In this document: piece after piece, positions 16,728 through 25,532 of the stretch | Numbering within the stretch: position 1 is the first letter of the stretch | How the letters are laid out: each line of letters opens with the position of its first letter | Assembly: GCA_910578035.1 (NCBI GenBank) | Contig: CAJTOB010000018.1 | Coordinates: 1 to 45,919, forward strand | DNA from: an uncultured Muribaculaceae bacterium | GTDB taxonomy: Bacteria > Bacteroidota > Bacteroidia > Bacteroidales > Muribaculaceae | Direction: 5' to 3' | DNA: 45,919 bases | Translations under genes and position numbers: made by a program | Notes under the pieces: generated by a model | Seen by the model: the letters and a program-made list of their open reading frames with translations, nothing else | Told to the model about the DNA's origin: nothing | The model's database searches: none

Positions 16728-17828
16728 TCAATCTATCAGAAGGTCGCGTATAATTGCGTCAGACGTTAGCCATCGCTCTTCAGGAATATATATACGCATG
16801 CCATTTCGGCAGATAATTCCATTATCCTCAAACTGTGTGGCATTTTTATTGAATTCGTTCAGAAATTCAGGCGGAATCAAAGACAAATCAAGACCTTTGG
16901 CGGTTCTCAAGGCTGTAAAGATGATATCGTTGATTTTTTCTGTTTCTGTTTCGTGGTCTGTCTTCAGACATAGAGCCGGATTCGATATGTAGCGTCTTAT
17001 ATCTGGCTCCACATAACGGCGTATTCCATCTGCCCCGAGGCTGTGAGCTCCGGGCCCGAGGCCAAGATATGGCGTTGAATTCCAATATGCTGAATTATGT
17101 CGTGAATATAGGCCGGGAAGCGCGAAATTGGAGATTTCATAGTGTTCATATCCTGCACGGGAGGCTGCTTTGCACAGATAATCGTAGAAAGATGCTATTG
17201 TATCGTCGTCGGTCTCGGAAAAGTCGCCCCTTTGCATCTTGACGCCTAAGGCGGTATGGGGTTCGATTGTAAGACTGTAAGCCGATAGATGTTCCGGTTT
17301 TAGTGCAATGAGGGTATCTACGCTGTATTGCCACGATTCCATTGTCTGGCCCGGAAGGCCGTAGATAAGGTCGCAGCTGATATTGTTAAATCCGGCTTCT
17401 CTGATTCTTTTTAAAGAATTGATGGCCTGTTGGGCTGAATGTCGTCGTCCGACAGCTTTCAGTTCAGAATCGACAAGAGACTGCACCCCCATGCTTACAC
17501 GGTTTACGCCGCTTTTCAGCCATGTTTCGAGACGCTTACTTTCGATGTCTTCCGGGTTGACCTCTATTGTGAACTCTTCCGGGCTGAAATCCTTAAAAAC
17601 CGCAATAAGTCTGAGGAATTGTTCTGCTGACAGAATCGAGGGTGTGCCGCCGCCAATGTATATCGTTGAAACATGGTGTGCGTCGAGTTCGTATATACGG
17701 TTGTTGAATTCCAGTGCGAGCGCGCTTATGTATGAATCGGCCGCAACAGCAGCGCCTACACGCGAATAAAAATCGCAGTAAGCGCATTTGGAATGACAGA
17801 AGGGAACATGAATATAGATGCCGGCCAT
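16728..17828 (-). CDS. hemW: Radical SAM heme chaperone HemW
   Basis: A 366-residue radical SAM protein. The iron-sulfur motif CxxxCxxC is at C11, C15 and C18 (FCHSKCAYCDF), followed by GGGTPS, VNPED and the HNxxYW motif (HNSAYW) that marks HemW rather than true coproporphyrinogen oxidase HemN. HemW binds heme and hands it to target proteins. ATG 17828 begins the conserved MAGIYIHVPFC and is one base after the stop of the AddB-like gene; the frame extends 9 codons upstream without conservation. Last gene of the mlaE-mlaF-holB-addB-like-hemW unit. Confidence 0.93.
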   Translation of the reverse strand: MAGIYIHVPFCHSKCAYCDFYSRVGAAVAADSYISALALEFNNRIYELDAHHVSTIYIGGGTPSILSAEQFLRLIAVFKDFSPEEFTIEVNPEDIESKRLETWLKSGVNRVSMGVQSLVDSELKAVGRRHSAQQAINSLKRIREAGFNNISCDLIYGLPGQTMESWQYSVDTLIALKPEHLSAYSLTIEPHTALGVKMQRGDFSETDDDTIASFYDYLCKAASRAGYEHYEISNFALPGLYSRHNSAYWNSTPYLGLGPGAHSLGADGIRRYVEPDIRRYISNPALCLKTDHETETEKINDIIFTALRTAKGLDLSLIPPEFLNEFNKNATQFEDNGIICRNGMRIYIPEERWLTSDAIIRDLLID

Positions 17829-17829
17829 A

Positions 17830-20829
17830 TCAGTACTTCGGAACAATGCGTCCACACAAGCTAAGGAAAGGGCAGAATGCGCAGCGCGACGGCTCTTCGC
17901 ACTGTCTGAAAGGTATTTCAGGGTCGAAGATTTCTTTTATCATGCTTTTGAGCCGAGGTAGGAAAGAATCGCTGATTCGTTTATATGAATCAATAGTGAT
18001 GCCGTCGATTTCGATAGGCGAGAGCTTGGCTTCTTTCGAAAGTTCTTTCATCGGGTGTATCATAGGCATGATGTCCGGCCGAGGGTCGATCATGGCGGCA
18101 TAAGCCTCGCAATAGACGAGCAGCTGGAAAATACCGTCGGTATCTGTCGAATCGCCATCAAACAAATCGTCCAGTTTTGCCGACGTGGCCTCTTTGCCGG
18201 TCTTGAAATCTATGAAACGCAATGTGTCGGCCGATATGCTGTCGACGCGGTCAATCGACATATAGAAGTTTATGGCAAGTTCATCGTCGATTATCCACGC
18301 CGGAGAATCATATTTCTTTTCATTCTCGATAAATGTAAAGCCCGGATTGCAATATGATTTTATTTCAGCACGAAGATCGCTTCTTACAATGGAATTGACA
18401 ATCTCACAGCACAATTCGCCCTCGGCAGGTAGCGGCGAGTATATGTCGGGCGAAACATACTGAGGATAGCACTGTGTGGTGACTATGTTTCGTATGGTTC
18501 TCTCTATTGTGCTGTTACCTTCCTGTAGTAGAGACTCGATGAATGCAGCATCTATATATGCTCCTTTTCTGGTGGCGAATAGCTCCTGAATCGATTTGTG
18601 GACTATGTCGCCATAATCGGCGGCCGATATGAAGTCTGCAAGTTCATCGCTCCCGCGCATTCGGCCTACATATTGCAGATAGAATTGAAGAGGACATCGG
18701 CGATATGATTTCAGTGCGGTGGCAGAGAACCGATAAGCTCCTCCGGCTTTGAGCTGTGCGAGGCGCGCAATGACCTTGTCCGTCTTAGGTACACATATTG
18801 TGCTTGCCTCTTCCGGCACCGCTCCCGGCGACAAACTTTTCATGTTTGCTTCAAGACCCGGCATGAGATATCGTATCTGCGATACGTAGCGGGAGATTTC
18901 GCCTCCTCCGAGCGCCTCAGACCGCGAATCGTAATAGAGGGTGATTCGTTGTGCTCTGGCAAGCAGTCGATAAAAGCAATAAGAGTATGTTGATTCAAGG
19001 CTGTCAAAGTCCGGGAGGCCGAAAGCCCGGCGAAGAACACCGGGAATCATGGTTTTTGAATATTGTTTGCGCGGGAAAATGCCTTCGTTCATCGACAGGA
19101 TTGCAATGTTGTCGAAGTCGAGGGCGCGAGTTTCAAGTACTCCCAGAACCTGGAGCCCTCGCAATGGTGTGCCGTTTACTGTCAAAGCCCGGCTGCTGAA
19201 GAGCCGTTCGAATAGATGCAGGAAAGTTCGCTCACTCATTGAAACATCATATTTTTCAATGAGAGCGGCGGCAGCCACGGTTTCTTCTCTGAAATATTTT
19301 ATTGCCAGAGATTCGAAGCGGCGTCCTCGTCGGTCATCGGTCTCTTCGATTTTTGCCTGAAGCCAGTCAAGCAGGTCTGTGAGGTACTTCGCCACAGAAG
19401 CGGCGTCGGAAAGACCCTTCACAGATTTGAAAACGACGGATAATTCTGGAGCTGTTGCCGAAATAGTCGAGGCTGAAAGGTTATAGACTTTTTCCGAAGA
19501 TATGTATTCCGAAAGCTTTTGGGCGGCCTCAGGAACTATGAGCTGTATGTGGGGATGCAGCAGAATTCCCATTACATCTTCGAAGTAAAAATGGGGAGTG
19601 CCGTGTATGACGCGGGCGCGCAACTGCATGCTTACAATCGAGCGTAGAAGCGAGGCGAAATTAGTAGACCGGTATGGTAGCCCCAACGATATATTGACCG
19701 ATGAAATACTTTCGGGAATAGAAAACAGAACCGGCATTAGGAGCGATGGATCCGGCATGACAACAGCTCCCGAAAGCGGAGAGTCCGGCTCGAGCCAGTT
19801 TTCGTCGGTCCAGCGCTGCAATGTGGCGCCAAGTGCTTTTGCCTGACCTACATTCGACGGCATGGCGAGAACATCTATGTGCGGAGGCTTAGATGGCGGT
19901 GCCAGCGTAAAGTCTTCGGGCATGGGAAATTCACGGCATAAATCCCGTATGTGTTTCAGCGGTCTGGCTATAGCCGAGTTTTGAGAATCCGTTCCAATCA
20001 GTTTCAAAGGGGCTGTATCCCAGAAAAAAGATGCGGCTCCAAGGTCTTTGAGTCGTTTGAATATGAGCGTTTCGGCGGTAGACAGATCATTGAATCCGAC
20101 AAATACGAAATGCTCGTCCGGGTTGACATCTAAAACAGATATTTTTCTGAAATATTCGACAGCCTGGCGGTATTGTGCGCCAGGCGACGACATTTTTTTT
20201 GTGTCAAGCGCCTTATGAAAAAAAGTGTAGACATCGCCGAGTATTTCCCAGAGATATACAAATTTTCCGGCAAGAGTGTCTGCGCTATCTTCTTCGGTGT
20301 TGGCAAGATGAAGCCAGAACTCTTCGGCTGGCCGCGCAAGAGTAGTGTCGCCCCATATGCGGCGTACTACCTCTTTTTGGTCCTCGTCGAGGTAGTTGGC
20401 CTGTATCTCCTTGACATTTCTGAGGTTCTTAAATAAATCGGCGGCGTTGGCCATGGAGCGGTCAATGTCGTCAAAGTCCGACAGTATGATGTCGCCCCAG
20501 AATATGAAGTTGTCGAATTCGCGGGCACTCTCCTTGCGCCCGCGAGCATGGAGAGCCGCACGGTATGCATCGTAGAGAATGAACATCAGCTCATTGTGAG
20601 GCGCTTCGGGGTAGCGGGCATGCATGCTCATGAATGTGCGCATTGTCATAAAACGCGGCATAACAGCCACTTCTTTAAGACAGGAGCGCACATGTTGCTT
20701 CAGAAACATGGCGCTGCGCTTGTTCGGAAGCACGAAGCATATGGATGCGAGTGCAGGACCGCTTTCTCGTGCTGCAGAGGTGTAATACCGGGCTATGTCG
20801 GCGAGAAATCCACCTTTGAATTCTTTCAT
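17830..20829 (-). CDS. AddB-like PD-(D/E)XK nuclease / inactivated helicase
   Basis: A 999-residue protein of the AddB/RexB type. The N-terminal helicase-like region has ICFVLPNKRSAMFLK where Walker A would be, so ATP binding is lost, as in Bacteroidota AddB. The C-terminal nuclease domain has SYRRCPLQFYL, YGDIVHKSIQE (motif with histidine), RVDSIS and FIDFKTGKE with the catalytic aspartate and lysine. A cysteine set (CPLQF, then CEEPSRCAFCPFLSLC) fits the AddB-type 4Fe-4S cluster that latches the nuclease. In AddAB complexes it resects double-strand breaks with a UvrD-type AddA; no AddA gene is adjacent. It overlaps holB by one base. Confidence 0.85.
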   Translation of the reverse strand: MKEFKGGFLADIARYYTSAARESGPALASICFVLPNKRSAMFLKQHVRSCLKEVAVMPRFMTMRTFMSMHARYPEAPHNELMFILYDAYRAALHARGRKESAREFDNFIFWGDIILSDFDDIDRSMANAADLFKNLRNVKEIQANYLDEDQKEVVRRIWGDTTLARPAEEFWLHLANTEEDSADTLAGKFVYLWEILGDVYTFFHKALDTKKMSSPGAQYRQAVEYFRKISVLDVNPDEHFVFVGFNDLSTAETLIFKRLKDLGAASFFWDTAPLKLIGTDSQNSAIARPLKHIRDLCREFPMPEDFTLAPPSKPPHIDVLAMPSNVGQAKALGATLQRWTDENWLEPDSPLSGAVVMPDPSLLMPVLFSIPESISSVNISLGLPYRSTNFASLLRSIVSMQLRARVIHGTPHFYFEDVMGILLHPHIQLIVPEAAQKLSEYISSEKVYNLSASTISATAPELSVVFKSVKGLSDAASVAKYLTDLLDWLQAKIEETDDRRGRRFESLAIKYFREETVAAAALIEKYDVSMSERTFLHLFERLFSSRALTVNGTPLRGLQVLGVLETRALDFDNIAILSMNEGIFPRKQYSKTMIPGVLRRAFGLPDFDSLESTYSYCFYRLLARAQRITLYYDSRSEALGGGEISRYVSQIRYLMPGLEANMKSLSPGAVPEEASTICVPKTDKVIARLAQLKAGGAYRFSATALKSYRRCPLQFYLQYVGRMRGSDELADFISAADYGDIVHKSIQELFATRKGAYIDAAFIESLLQEGNSTIERTIRNIVTTQCYPQYVSPDIYSPLPAEGELCCEIVNSIVRSDLRAEIKSYCNPGFTFIENEKKYDSPAWIIDDELAINFYMSIDRVDSISADTLRFIDFKTGKEATSAKLDDLFDGDSTDTDGIFQLLVYCEAYAAMIDPRPDIMPMIHPMKELSKEAKLSPIEIDGITIDSYKRISDSFLPRLKSMIKEIFDPEIPFRQCEEPSRCAFCPFLSLCGRIVPKY

Positions 20830-21950
20830 TATCGACGAATGAGCATGATGGTGCGTACGGCCATGTCGAAGAATATAATCTTGGCATTTCCGTTTCCGGC
20901 AATGTCGCGGCGAGAACGGTCGAAAAGTTCTATCAGGCCAAGTACATTGCGGTTGTTTATGAAGGGGAAGAATTTAACGGTAAATTCTCGCTCGCCGGCA
21001 TTGAGAGTCTGTAAAGTGTCGACATTGAGGTGCATAAGAAAACTCTCGCGGAAAAGGCGGCAACAGTAATCAAGAAAATCCATGGCCGGTTCGCGACCCA
21101 TTTCAGCAACCTCTTTCGACCATTCGCGCAGTTTTCCGACCTGACGGGAATAGGCCGCCCGCATGAGCGTCTTGAACAGCTCGAGGAGTCTCAGGCGCTC
21201 ACTGCCGGCTTCGGCAAGCGATATTGCCTGATTGACATCGCCCTCAGCAACGATTGCAGCGTCGGCAGCAGTCGCCGCATCTATGCCGCGGCTTTCAAGA
21301 ATTGCGGCAACTTCGGCATCTGAGTAGCGTATAACGGCAATACGCTGAGTTCTCGAATATATTGTCGGTAGAATCTTGCGGGGCTCATTGCTCACCATTA
21401 TGAATTTGGTATCTGCAAAGGGCTCTTCAACGAGTTTCAGGAGTTTATTGGCTGTATCGGTTTTCAGTCTCTCCGGGAGCCATAGAATGGCGACTTTATA
21501 CTTGGAACGGCGCGACATGAACGTGAGACGTCGCAGAAGTTCGTTACCTTCCTCCACATATATCTGAGGCTGAGCGTTTATATTGTCGAGAGTGAGAATC
21601 CACTTTTTCAAATCCATAAACGGATTCGCCGTCATATAGTCGCGAAAATCGGCAATATAGTCGTCTGAAAGGGTAGGGCGGCCGCTCTTTTTGACAACGG
21701 GAAAGGTGAAAACAGTATCTATATGATTGAACGATTCGTGCTGGCGGCATGAAGGGCATTGTCCGCAACTGTCGCCGTCGGGAGTACGCTCGGTGCAATG
21801 TATGTATTGAGCGAAGGCTCTTGCAAGCATGAATTTGCCGGCGCCGGACGGCCCTTCGAGAAGCAATGCATGAGGGATGCGGTCGTTGTCGGCCATTTCA
21901 CGCAGCAATGCCTTTTCCCTTTCGTGGCCCGTTATGTCGCGAAATTTCAT
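20829..21950 (-). CDS. holB: DNA polymerase III delta' subunit
   Basis: A 373-residue clamp-loader AAA+ protein. The loop GPSGAGKF (33-40) is a degenerate Walker A, with phenylalanine where T/S is usual. This fits delta', which need not hydrolyse ATP. The zinc module has C52, C62, C65 and C68. LWLPERLKTDTANKLLKLVEEP is the conserved delta' segment, followed by SRTQR (SRC-like sensor). It is part of the loader that opens the beta clamp at replication forks. It overlaps mlaF by 4 bases and the AddB-like gene by 1. Confidence 0.93.
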   Translation of the reverse strand: MKFRDITGHEREKALLREMADNDRIPHALLLEGPSGAGKFMLARAFAQYIHCTERTPDGDSCGQCPSCRQHESFNHIDTVFTFPVVKKSGRPTLSDDYIADFRDYMTANPFMDLKKWILTLDNINAQPQIYVEEGNELLRRLTFMSRRSKYKVAILWLPERLKTDTANKLLKLVEEPFADTKFIMVSNEPRKILPTIYSRTQRIAVIRYSDAEVAAILESRGIDAATAADAAIVAEGDVNQAISLAEAGSERLRLLELFKTLMRAAYSRQVGKLREWSKEVAEMGREPAMDFLDYCCRLFRESFLMHLNVDTLQTLNAGEREFTVKFFPFINNRNVLGLIELFDRSRRDIAGNGNAKIIFFDMAVRTIMLIRR

Positions 21951-22729
21951 TTTCTTTGCTGGATAGTGCCATGTTCGGCCACGTATTCGCGAACTTCCTG
22001 AAACAGTCTGGTCGCAAATACGAAGTCGTTTAGAGCCTCGTTTGTAGTATTGTATATTTTGCTCATATCACCGACCCATTCGCGATGCCCCTTGTTGATG
22101 AAAATAATATTTTCGCCTATTCCGAGCACACTGTTCATGTCGTGAGTGTTTATGACAGTCGTTATATTATATTCATGAGTGATGTCGCTCAGAAGTTCGT
22201 CTATGAGAATCGATGTCTTGGGGTCGAGACCCGAGTTGGGCTCGTCGCAAAAGAGATATTTCGGGTTGAGGGCGATTGCGCGGGCTATGGCCACGCGTTT
22301 CTGCATGCCGCCTGATATCTCTGCCGGGTATTTGTTTTCTGCTCCTTTGAGGTTGACACGCTCCAGACAGAACAAGGCGCGCTCGGTCATCTCTTCTTTG
22401 CTCATGTCGGTAAACATAATCAGCGGGAACATGACATTGCCGAGCACAGTCTCCGAATCGAATAATGCAGAGCCCTGAAAGAGCATTCCGATTTCTTTAC
22501 GGAGGTTTTTGACCTCTTCTGTGTTCATGGCAAGCAGATTGCGGCCGTCAAAGAGAATCTGGCCCTGATCCGGCCGGAGCAAACCAACAAGCGACTTCAT
22601 GAGCACTGTTTTTCCCGAACCACTCTGACCTATAATCAGATTGGTTTTGCCGGTATAGAAAGTTGCGTCTATGCCATGAAGCACAGTGCGGCCGTCGAAG
22701 GCCTTTACTACGTCCTTTACCTCTATCAT
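21947..22729 (-). CDS. mlaF: MlaF-like phospholipid-transport ABC ATPase
   Basis: A 260-residue ABC ATPase. Walker A GQSGSGKT is at 34-41, the signature is ISGGMQKRVAIARA and Walker B is YLFCDEPNSGLDP. The MlaF family features LFQGSALFDSETV and VINTHDM are present. With MlaE it moves phospholipids between inner and outer membrane through an MCE protein; no MCE (MlaD) gene lies in the window. It overlaps both neighbours by 4 bases. Confidence 0.92.
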   Translation of the reverse strand: MIEVKDVVKAFDGRTVLHGIDATFYTGKTNLIIGQSGSGKTVLMKSLVGLLRPDQGQILFDGRNLLAMNTEEVKNLRKEIGMLFQGSALFDSETVLGNVMFPLIMFTDMSKEEMTERALFCLERVNLKGAENKYPAEISGGMQKRVAIARAIALNPKYLFCDEPNSGLDPKTSILIDELLSDITHEYNITTVINTHDMNSVLGIGENIIFINKGHREWVGDMSKIYNTTNEALNDFVFATRLFQEVREYVAEHGTIQQRK

Positions 22730-23475
22730 TGCAGCAGAAGTTTAGTGAGAATGACGTCAAACAATAGAATGAAAATGCTGCTGCACACGACTCCGTCGGT
22801 GCTCGCTTTGCCTACCTGAAGTGCGCCTCCTTTGACATAATAGCCGAAAAACGAAGATGTCGAGGCTATTATAAATGCAAAAACAAGAGATTTTATGAGG
22901 CCGTACCACACATACCATTCCTGGAAGAATGCCTGCAGGCCATAGACAAAGCGAGAGACAGTGATAAGATTGGTGAAAACAGCCACAGAATAGCCTCCGA
23001 CCATAGATGTGCCGATACAGAGGGCGCCAAGTACAGGCATAAATAGAACAAATGCCACTATTTTTGGCAATACAAGAAAGTTGGCCGAATTGACTCCCAT
23101 AATCTCAAGAGCGTCAATCTGCTCTGTGACACGCATAGTGCCGATTTCAGATGCTATATTTGACCCGACCTTGCCCGCCAGAATAAGGCAGAGAATAGAG
23201 TTGGAAAATTCGAGCAGAACGATGTCGCGAGTGGCAAGTCCGACTGAGTAAGCGGGAATGAGAGGCGATGCGATGTTAAGCTGCATCTGTATGGCAATCA
23301 CAGCGCCGATAAACACCGAAATAATCATTACCAGAGGAATAGAGTCTACTCCCAGTTTGCTCATTTCGGCTACCGTACGGCGAAAGAATACCCCCCATCT
23401 GTCAGGTAATGAGAAGACACGTTTTACAAACATGCAATAGCGGCCAAAGGTGCCGATAGCAGATGTTATTATCAT
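22726..23475 (-). CDS. mlaE: MlaE-like phospholipid-transport permease
   Basis: A 249-residue MlaE/YrbE permease with about five or six hydrophobic segments. The family segments FIGAVIAIQMQLN and the coupling region IASEIGTMRVTEQIDALEIMGV are clear. First gene of a minus-strand unit continuing with mlaF, holB, the AddB-like gene and hemW, each spaced by 1 base or overlapping. Confidence 0.93.
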   Translation of the reverse strand: MIITSAIGTFGRYCMFVKRVFSLPDRWGVFFRRTVAEMSKLGVDSIPLVMIISVFIGAVIAIQMQLNIASPLIPAYSVGLATRDIVLLEFSNSILCLILAGKVGSNIASEIGTMRVTEQIDALEIMGVNSANFLVLPKIVAFVLFMPVLGALCIGTSMVGGYSVAVFTNLITVSRFVYGLQAFFQEWYVWYGLIKSLVFAFIIASTSSFFGYYVKGGALQVGKASTDGVVCSSIFILLFDVILTKLLLQ

Positions 23476-23526
23476 TGTTATATCCTTATTTTATTCATAA
23501 CGGACAATCGCTTGGCCGTCGAAATG

Positions 23527-23534
23527 CAAAGATA
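23527..23534 (-). promoter_or_regulatory. -7 promoter box for the mlaE-hemW unit
   Basis: Reads TATCTTTG on the minus strand, a full TAnnTTTG match, about 50 bases before the mlaE start. No good -33 TTTG at the right distance. Confidence 0.6.
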
Positions 23535-23614
23535 CGAATTTTCCTCCAACGGTGGTGTCTCAATAAATTTCCAATCCGTCTTTTTCCAATTTTCTTTCCT
23601 TTTCTGTCAATAAA

Positions 23615-23646
23615 AGAATAAAGAGAGACTGATTGCAGCCTCTCTT
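23615..23646 (-). terminator. Terminator of the ROK kinase gene
   Basis: On the minus strand AAGAGAGGCT pairs with AGTCTCTCTT (23637-23646 with 23621-23630, one mismatch, 6-base loop), followed by a T-rich tail. It lies about 20 bases past the ROK kinase stop. Confidence 0.75.
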
Positions 23647-23666
23647 CATTTTTCAGGTAGCAGCGA

Positions 23667-24635
23667 TTAAGCTGAGGCAATAGTTTTTGCCTCCCAGCCG
23701 AGAGCACTTGCGCCAAGAACGGCGGCATCTGCTTCCTTCAATTCGCTGAGTATGATTTTGGCTTTGCCTTTGAACATAGGAATCATATTGCGGTCAAGAG
23801 CTTCGCGAAGAGGACGGAGCAGTAGCTCGCCGCTCTTGGAAAGACCACCGAAGAGAATAAATGCTTCGGGCGATGAGAAAACAGCCATATCGGCCATGGC
23901 TTCACCAAGAAGTGTGCCGGTATAGCTGAAGATGTCTTTCGCAATCTGGTCGCCTTTGCTGGCTGCGTCATAGACGTCTTTTGATGTGATTTCTTCTATG
24001 GGAATGTTGCGAAGCAGAGAAGGCTCTGTTCTGATTTCGAGGAATTCGCGAGCACTGCGGGCAACGCCGGTGGCCGAGCAGTATGCCTCGAGGCAGCCGG
24101 TGCGGCCGCAACCACAGAGACGTCCGTTATTGCGCTTTATAATCATATGTCCGAGTTCGCCGGCAAGACCGTCGTGGCCGTAAACAACCTGGCCATTGAT
24201 GACGATACCCGATCCGACACCTGTGCCAAGCGTAATCATGATGAAGTCTTTAAGACCGCGGGCTGCACCGTAGGTCATTTCGCCGAGAGCGGCAGCGTTG
24301 GCATCGTTTGTTACAGCCACCGGGATTCCGAATTTTTCGCTTACCAGCTGTGCGAGTTTTACATCTTTCCAGGGAAGATTGGCTGCATTATTGATTTCGC
24401 CGGTGTAGTAGTTGGCATTGGGAGCACCGATGCCGATACCCTGTATTTTGTCGACAGCGTCGTTGGCTTCGATGAGATGGGTGGCTTCAGTGTATAGTTC
24501 TTCAAGATAGTCGTTGAACTCGGCGTGTTTGCCGGTTTTGATAGAGGAACTTGCGATAACATTGCCGCGGGCGTCAACAATTCCGAAAACTGTATTGGTG
24601 CCACCAATATCAATACCTAAGACGTAGGGTTTCAT
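23667..24635 (-). CDS. glk: ROK-family glucokinase
   Basis: A 322-residue ROK-family sugar kinase. It has the N-terminal phosphate-binding DIGGTNTVFG, NDANAAALGE with the catalytic aspartate, TLGTGVGSG, the metal-binding ELGH histidine and the ROK zinc cluster CGCGRTGCLEAYCS. The most likely reaction is ATP-dependent phosphorylation of glucose, although ROK kinases for other hexoses or N-acetyl sugars look similar. Single gene with its own terminator. Confidence 0.88.
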   Translation of the reverse strand: MKPYVLGIDIGGTNTVFGIVDARGNVIASSSIKTGKHAEFNDYLEELYTEATHLIEANDAVDKIQGIGIGAPNANYYTGEINNAANLPWKDVKLAQLVSEKFGIPVAVTNDANAAALGEMTYGAARGLKDFIMITLGTGVGSGIVINGQVVYGHDGLAGELGHMIIKRNNGRLCGCGRTGCLEAYCSATGVARSAREFLEIRTEPSLLRNIPIEEITSKDVYDAASKGDQIAKDIFSYTGTLLGEAMADMAVFSSPEAFILFGGLSKSGELLLRPLREALDRNMIPMFKGKAKIILSELKEADAAVLGASALGWEAKTIASA

Positions 24636-24676
24636 GGTTTTTATTGCTTTTTATATTTTTATTAAATATTACTATG

Positions 24677-24684
24677 CGAAGATA
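24677..24684 (-). promoter_or_regulatory. Candidate -7 box for the ROK kinase gene
   Basis: Reads TATCTTCG on the minus strand, one base off TAnnTTTG, about 42 bases before the start. It lies in an AT-rich 87-base gap. Confidence 0.4.
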
Positions 24685-24722
24685 AGGAAAATATTTGGCA
24701 TGTAATATTAATAATATGAAAA

Positions 24723-25136
24723 TTATTCTCCGATTACAGTCGCCACGATTTTTCTTGGGCCTCCGTAGTTGCGGAATTCACACAGATATATTCCCTGCCA
24801 TGTGCCGAGATTAAGCCTTCCGCCGGTAATCGGAAGAGTGAGAGTGGCTCCCACAAGGACGGCCTTGGCATGAGCGGGCATGTCGTCTGGGCCTTCGTCA
24901 GTGTGCGTGTAATAGGGCGCATTTTCAGGCACCATGCGGTCGAGAATGGCAGCCATGTCGCGGCGTACATCGGGGTCGGCGTTTTCATTCAGCGCCAAAG
25001 CCGCCGACGTATGCTTTATCAGCAGGCTCACTATGCCTTTTGAGGGTAGCGGAGGAAGAGCAGCCAATATATCGGAGGTGATTTTATGCACTCCGCGAGG
25101 ATATGGACGCAGACGGAATTCTATCTGTTCTATCAT
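24723..25136 (-). CDS. YjbQ/UPF0047 family protein
   Basis: A 137-residue UPF0047 protein, matching the family in length. It has the conserved IKHTSAAL and THTDEGPDDMPAHAKAVLVG segments with metal-type histidines, and LGTWQGIYLCEFR near the end. E. coli YjbQ has weak thiamine-phosphate-synthase activity, but the physiological role is unsettled. It overlaps the FKBP gene by 4 bases, placing it in the rho-FKBP-yjbQ unit. Confidence 0.92.
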   Translation of the reverse strand: MIEQIEFRLRPYPRGVHKITSDILAALPPLPSKGIVSLLIKHTSAALALNENADPDVRRDMAAILDRMVPENAPYYTHTDEGPDDMPAHAKAVLVGATLTLPITGGRLNLGTWQGIYLCEFRNYGGPRKIVATVIGE

Positions 25137-25531
25137 GATACGCCGATAAGTTCAATGTCGAAAATCAGCGTTGAACCTCCGGGAATGCCCGGCTGGTTGA
25201 AACGGCCGTATGCCTGCTCGGCAGGAATGTATATTTCCCATCTGTCTCCAATTTTCATTTTTTGGAGCGCTATTATCCACCCGGGAATGAGGTCTCGAAG
25301 CCTGAATGCCGGTGCTGTACCGCTGCGGCTGGAGTCGAATGTTTTGCCGTTTATTGTCTTGCCTGTATAGTGAGCCACGACAACACTGTTGCGGTTAGGG
25401 GAGGGCGCTCCGGGCTTTCCGCTTTTGATGATACGATAGCAGATTCCTTTGTCGAGAGACAAAACACCGGGCTCGGCCGCTTTTGCAGCAAGCCATGCCC
25501 GGTTTTTTTCTATGTATTCCTGTTTAGCCAT
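25133..25531 (-). CDS. FKBP-type peptidyl-prolyl isomerase
   Basis: A 132-residue small FKBP without a signal peptide, so cytosolic. The domain covers about residues 38-131: VVAHYTGKTINGKTFDSS, LIPGWIIALQKMKIGDRWEIYIP, YG and GSTLIFDIELI. These contain most of the proline-pocket residues. It catalyses cis-trans isomerisation of X-Pro bonds. It follows rho by one base and overlaps yjbQ by 4. Confidence 0.92.
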   Translation of the reverse strand: MAKQEYIEKNRAWLAAKAAEPGVLSLDKGICYRIIKSGKPGAPSPNRNSVVVAHYTGKTINGKTFDSSRSGTAPAFRLRDLIPGWIIALQKMKIGDRWEIYIPAEQAYGRFNQPGIPGGSTLIFDIELIGVS

Positions 25532-25532
25532 A

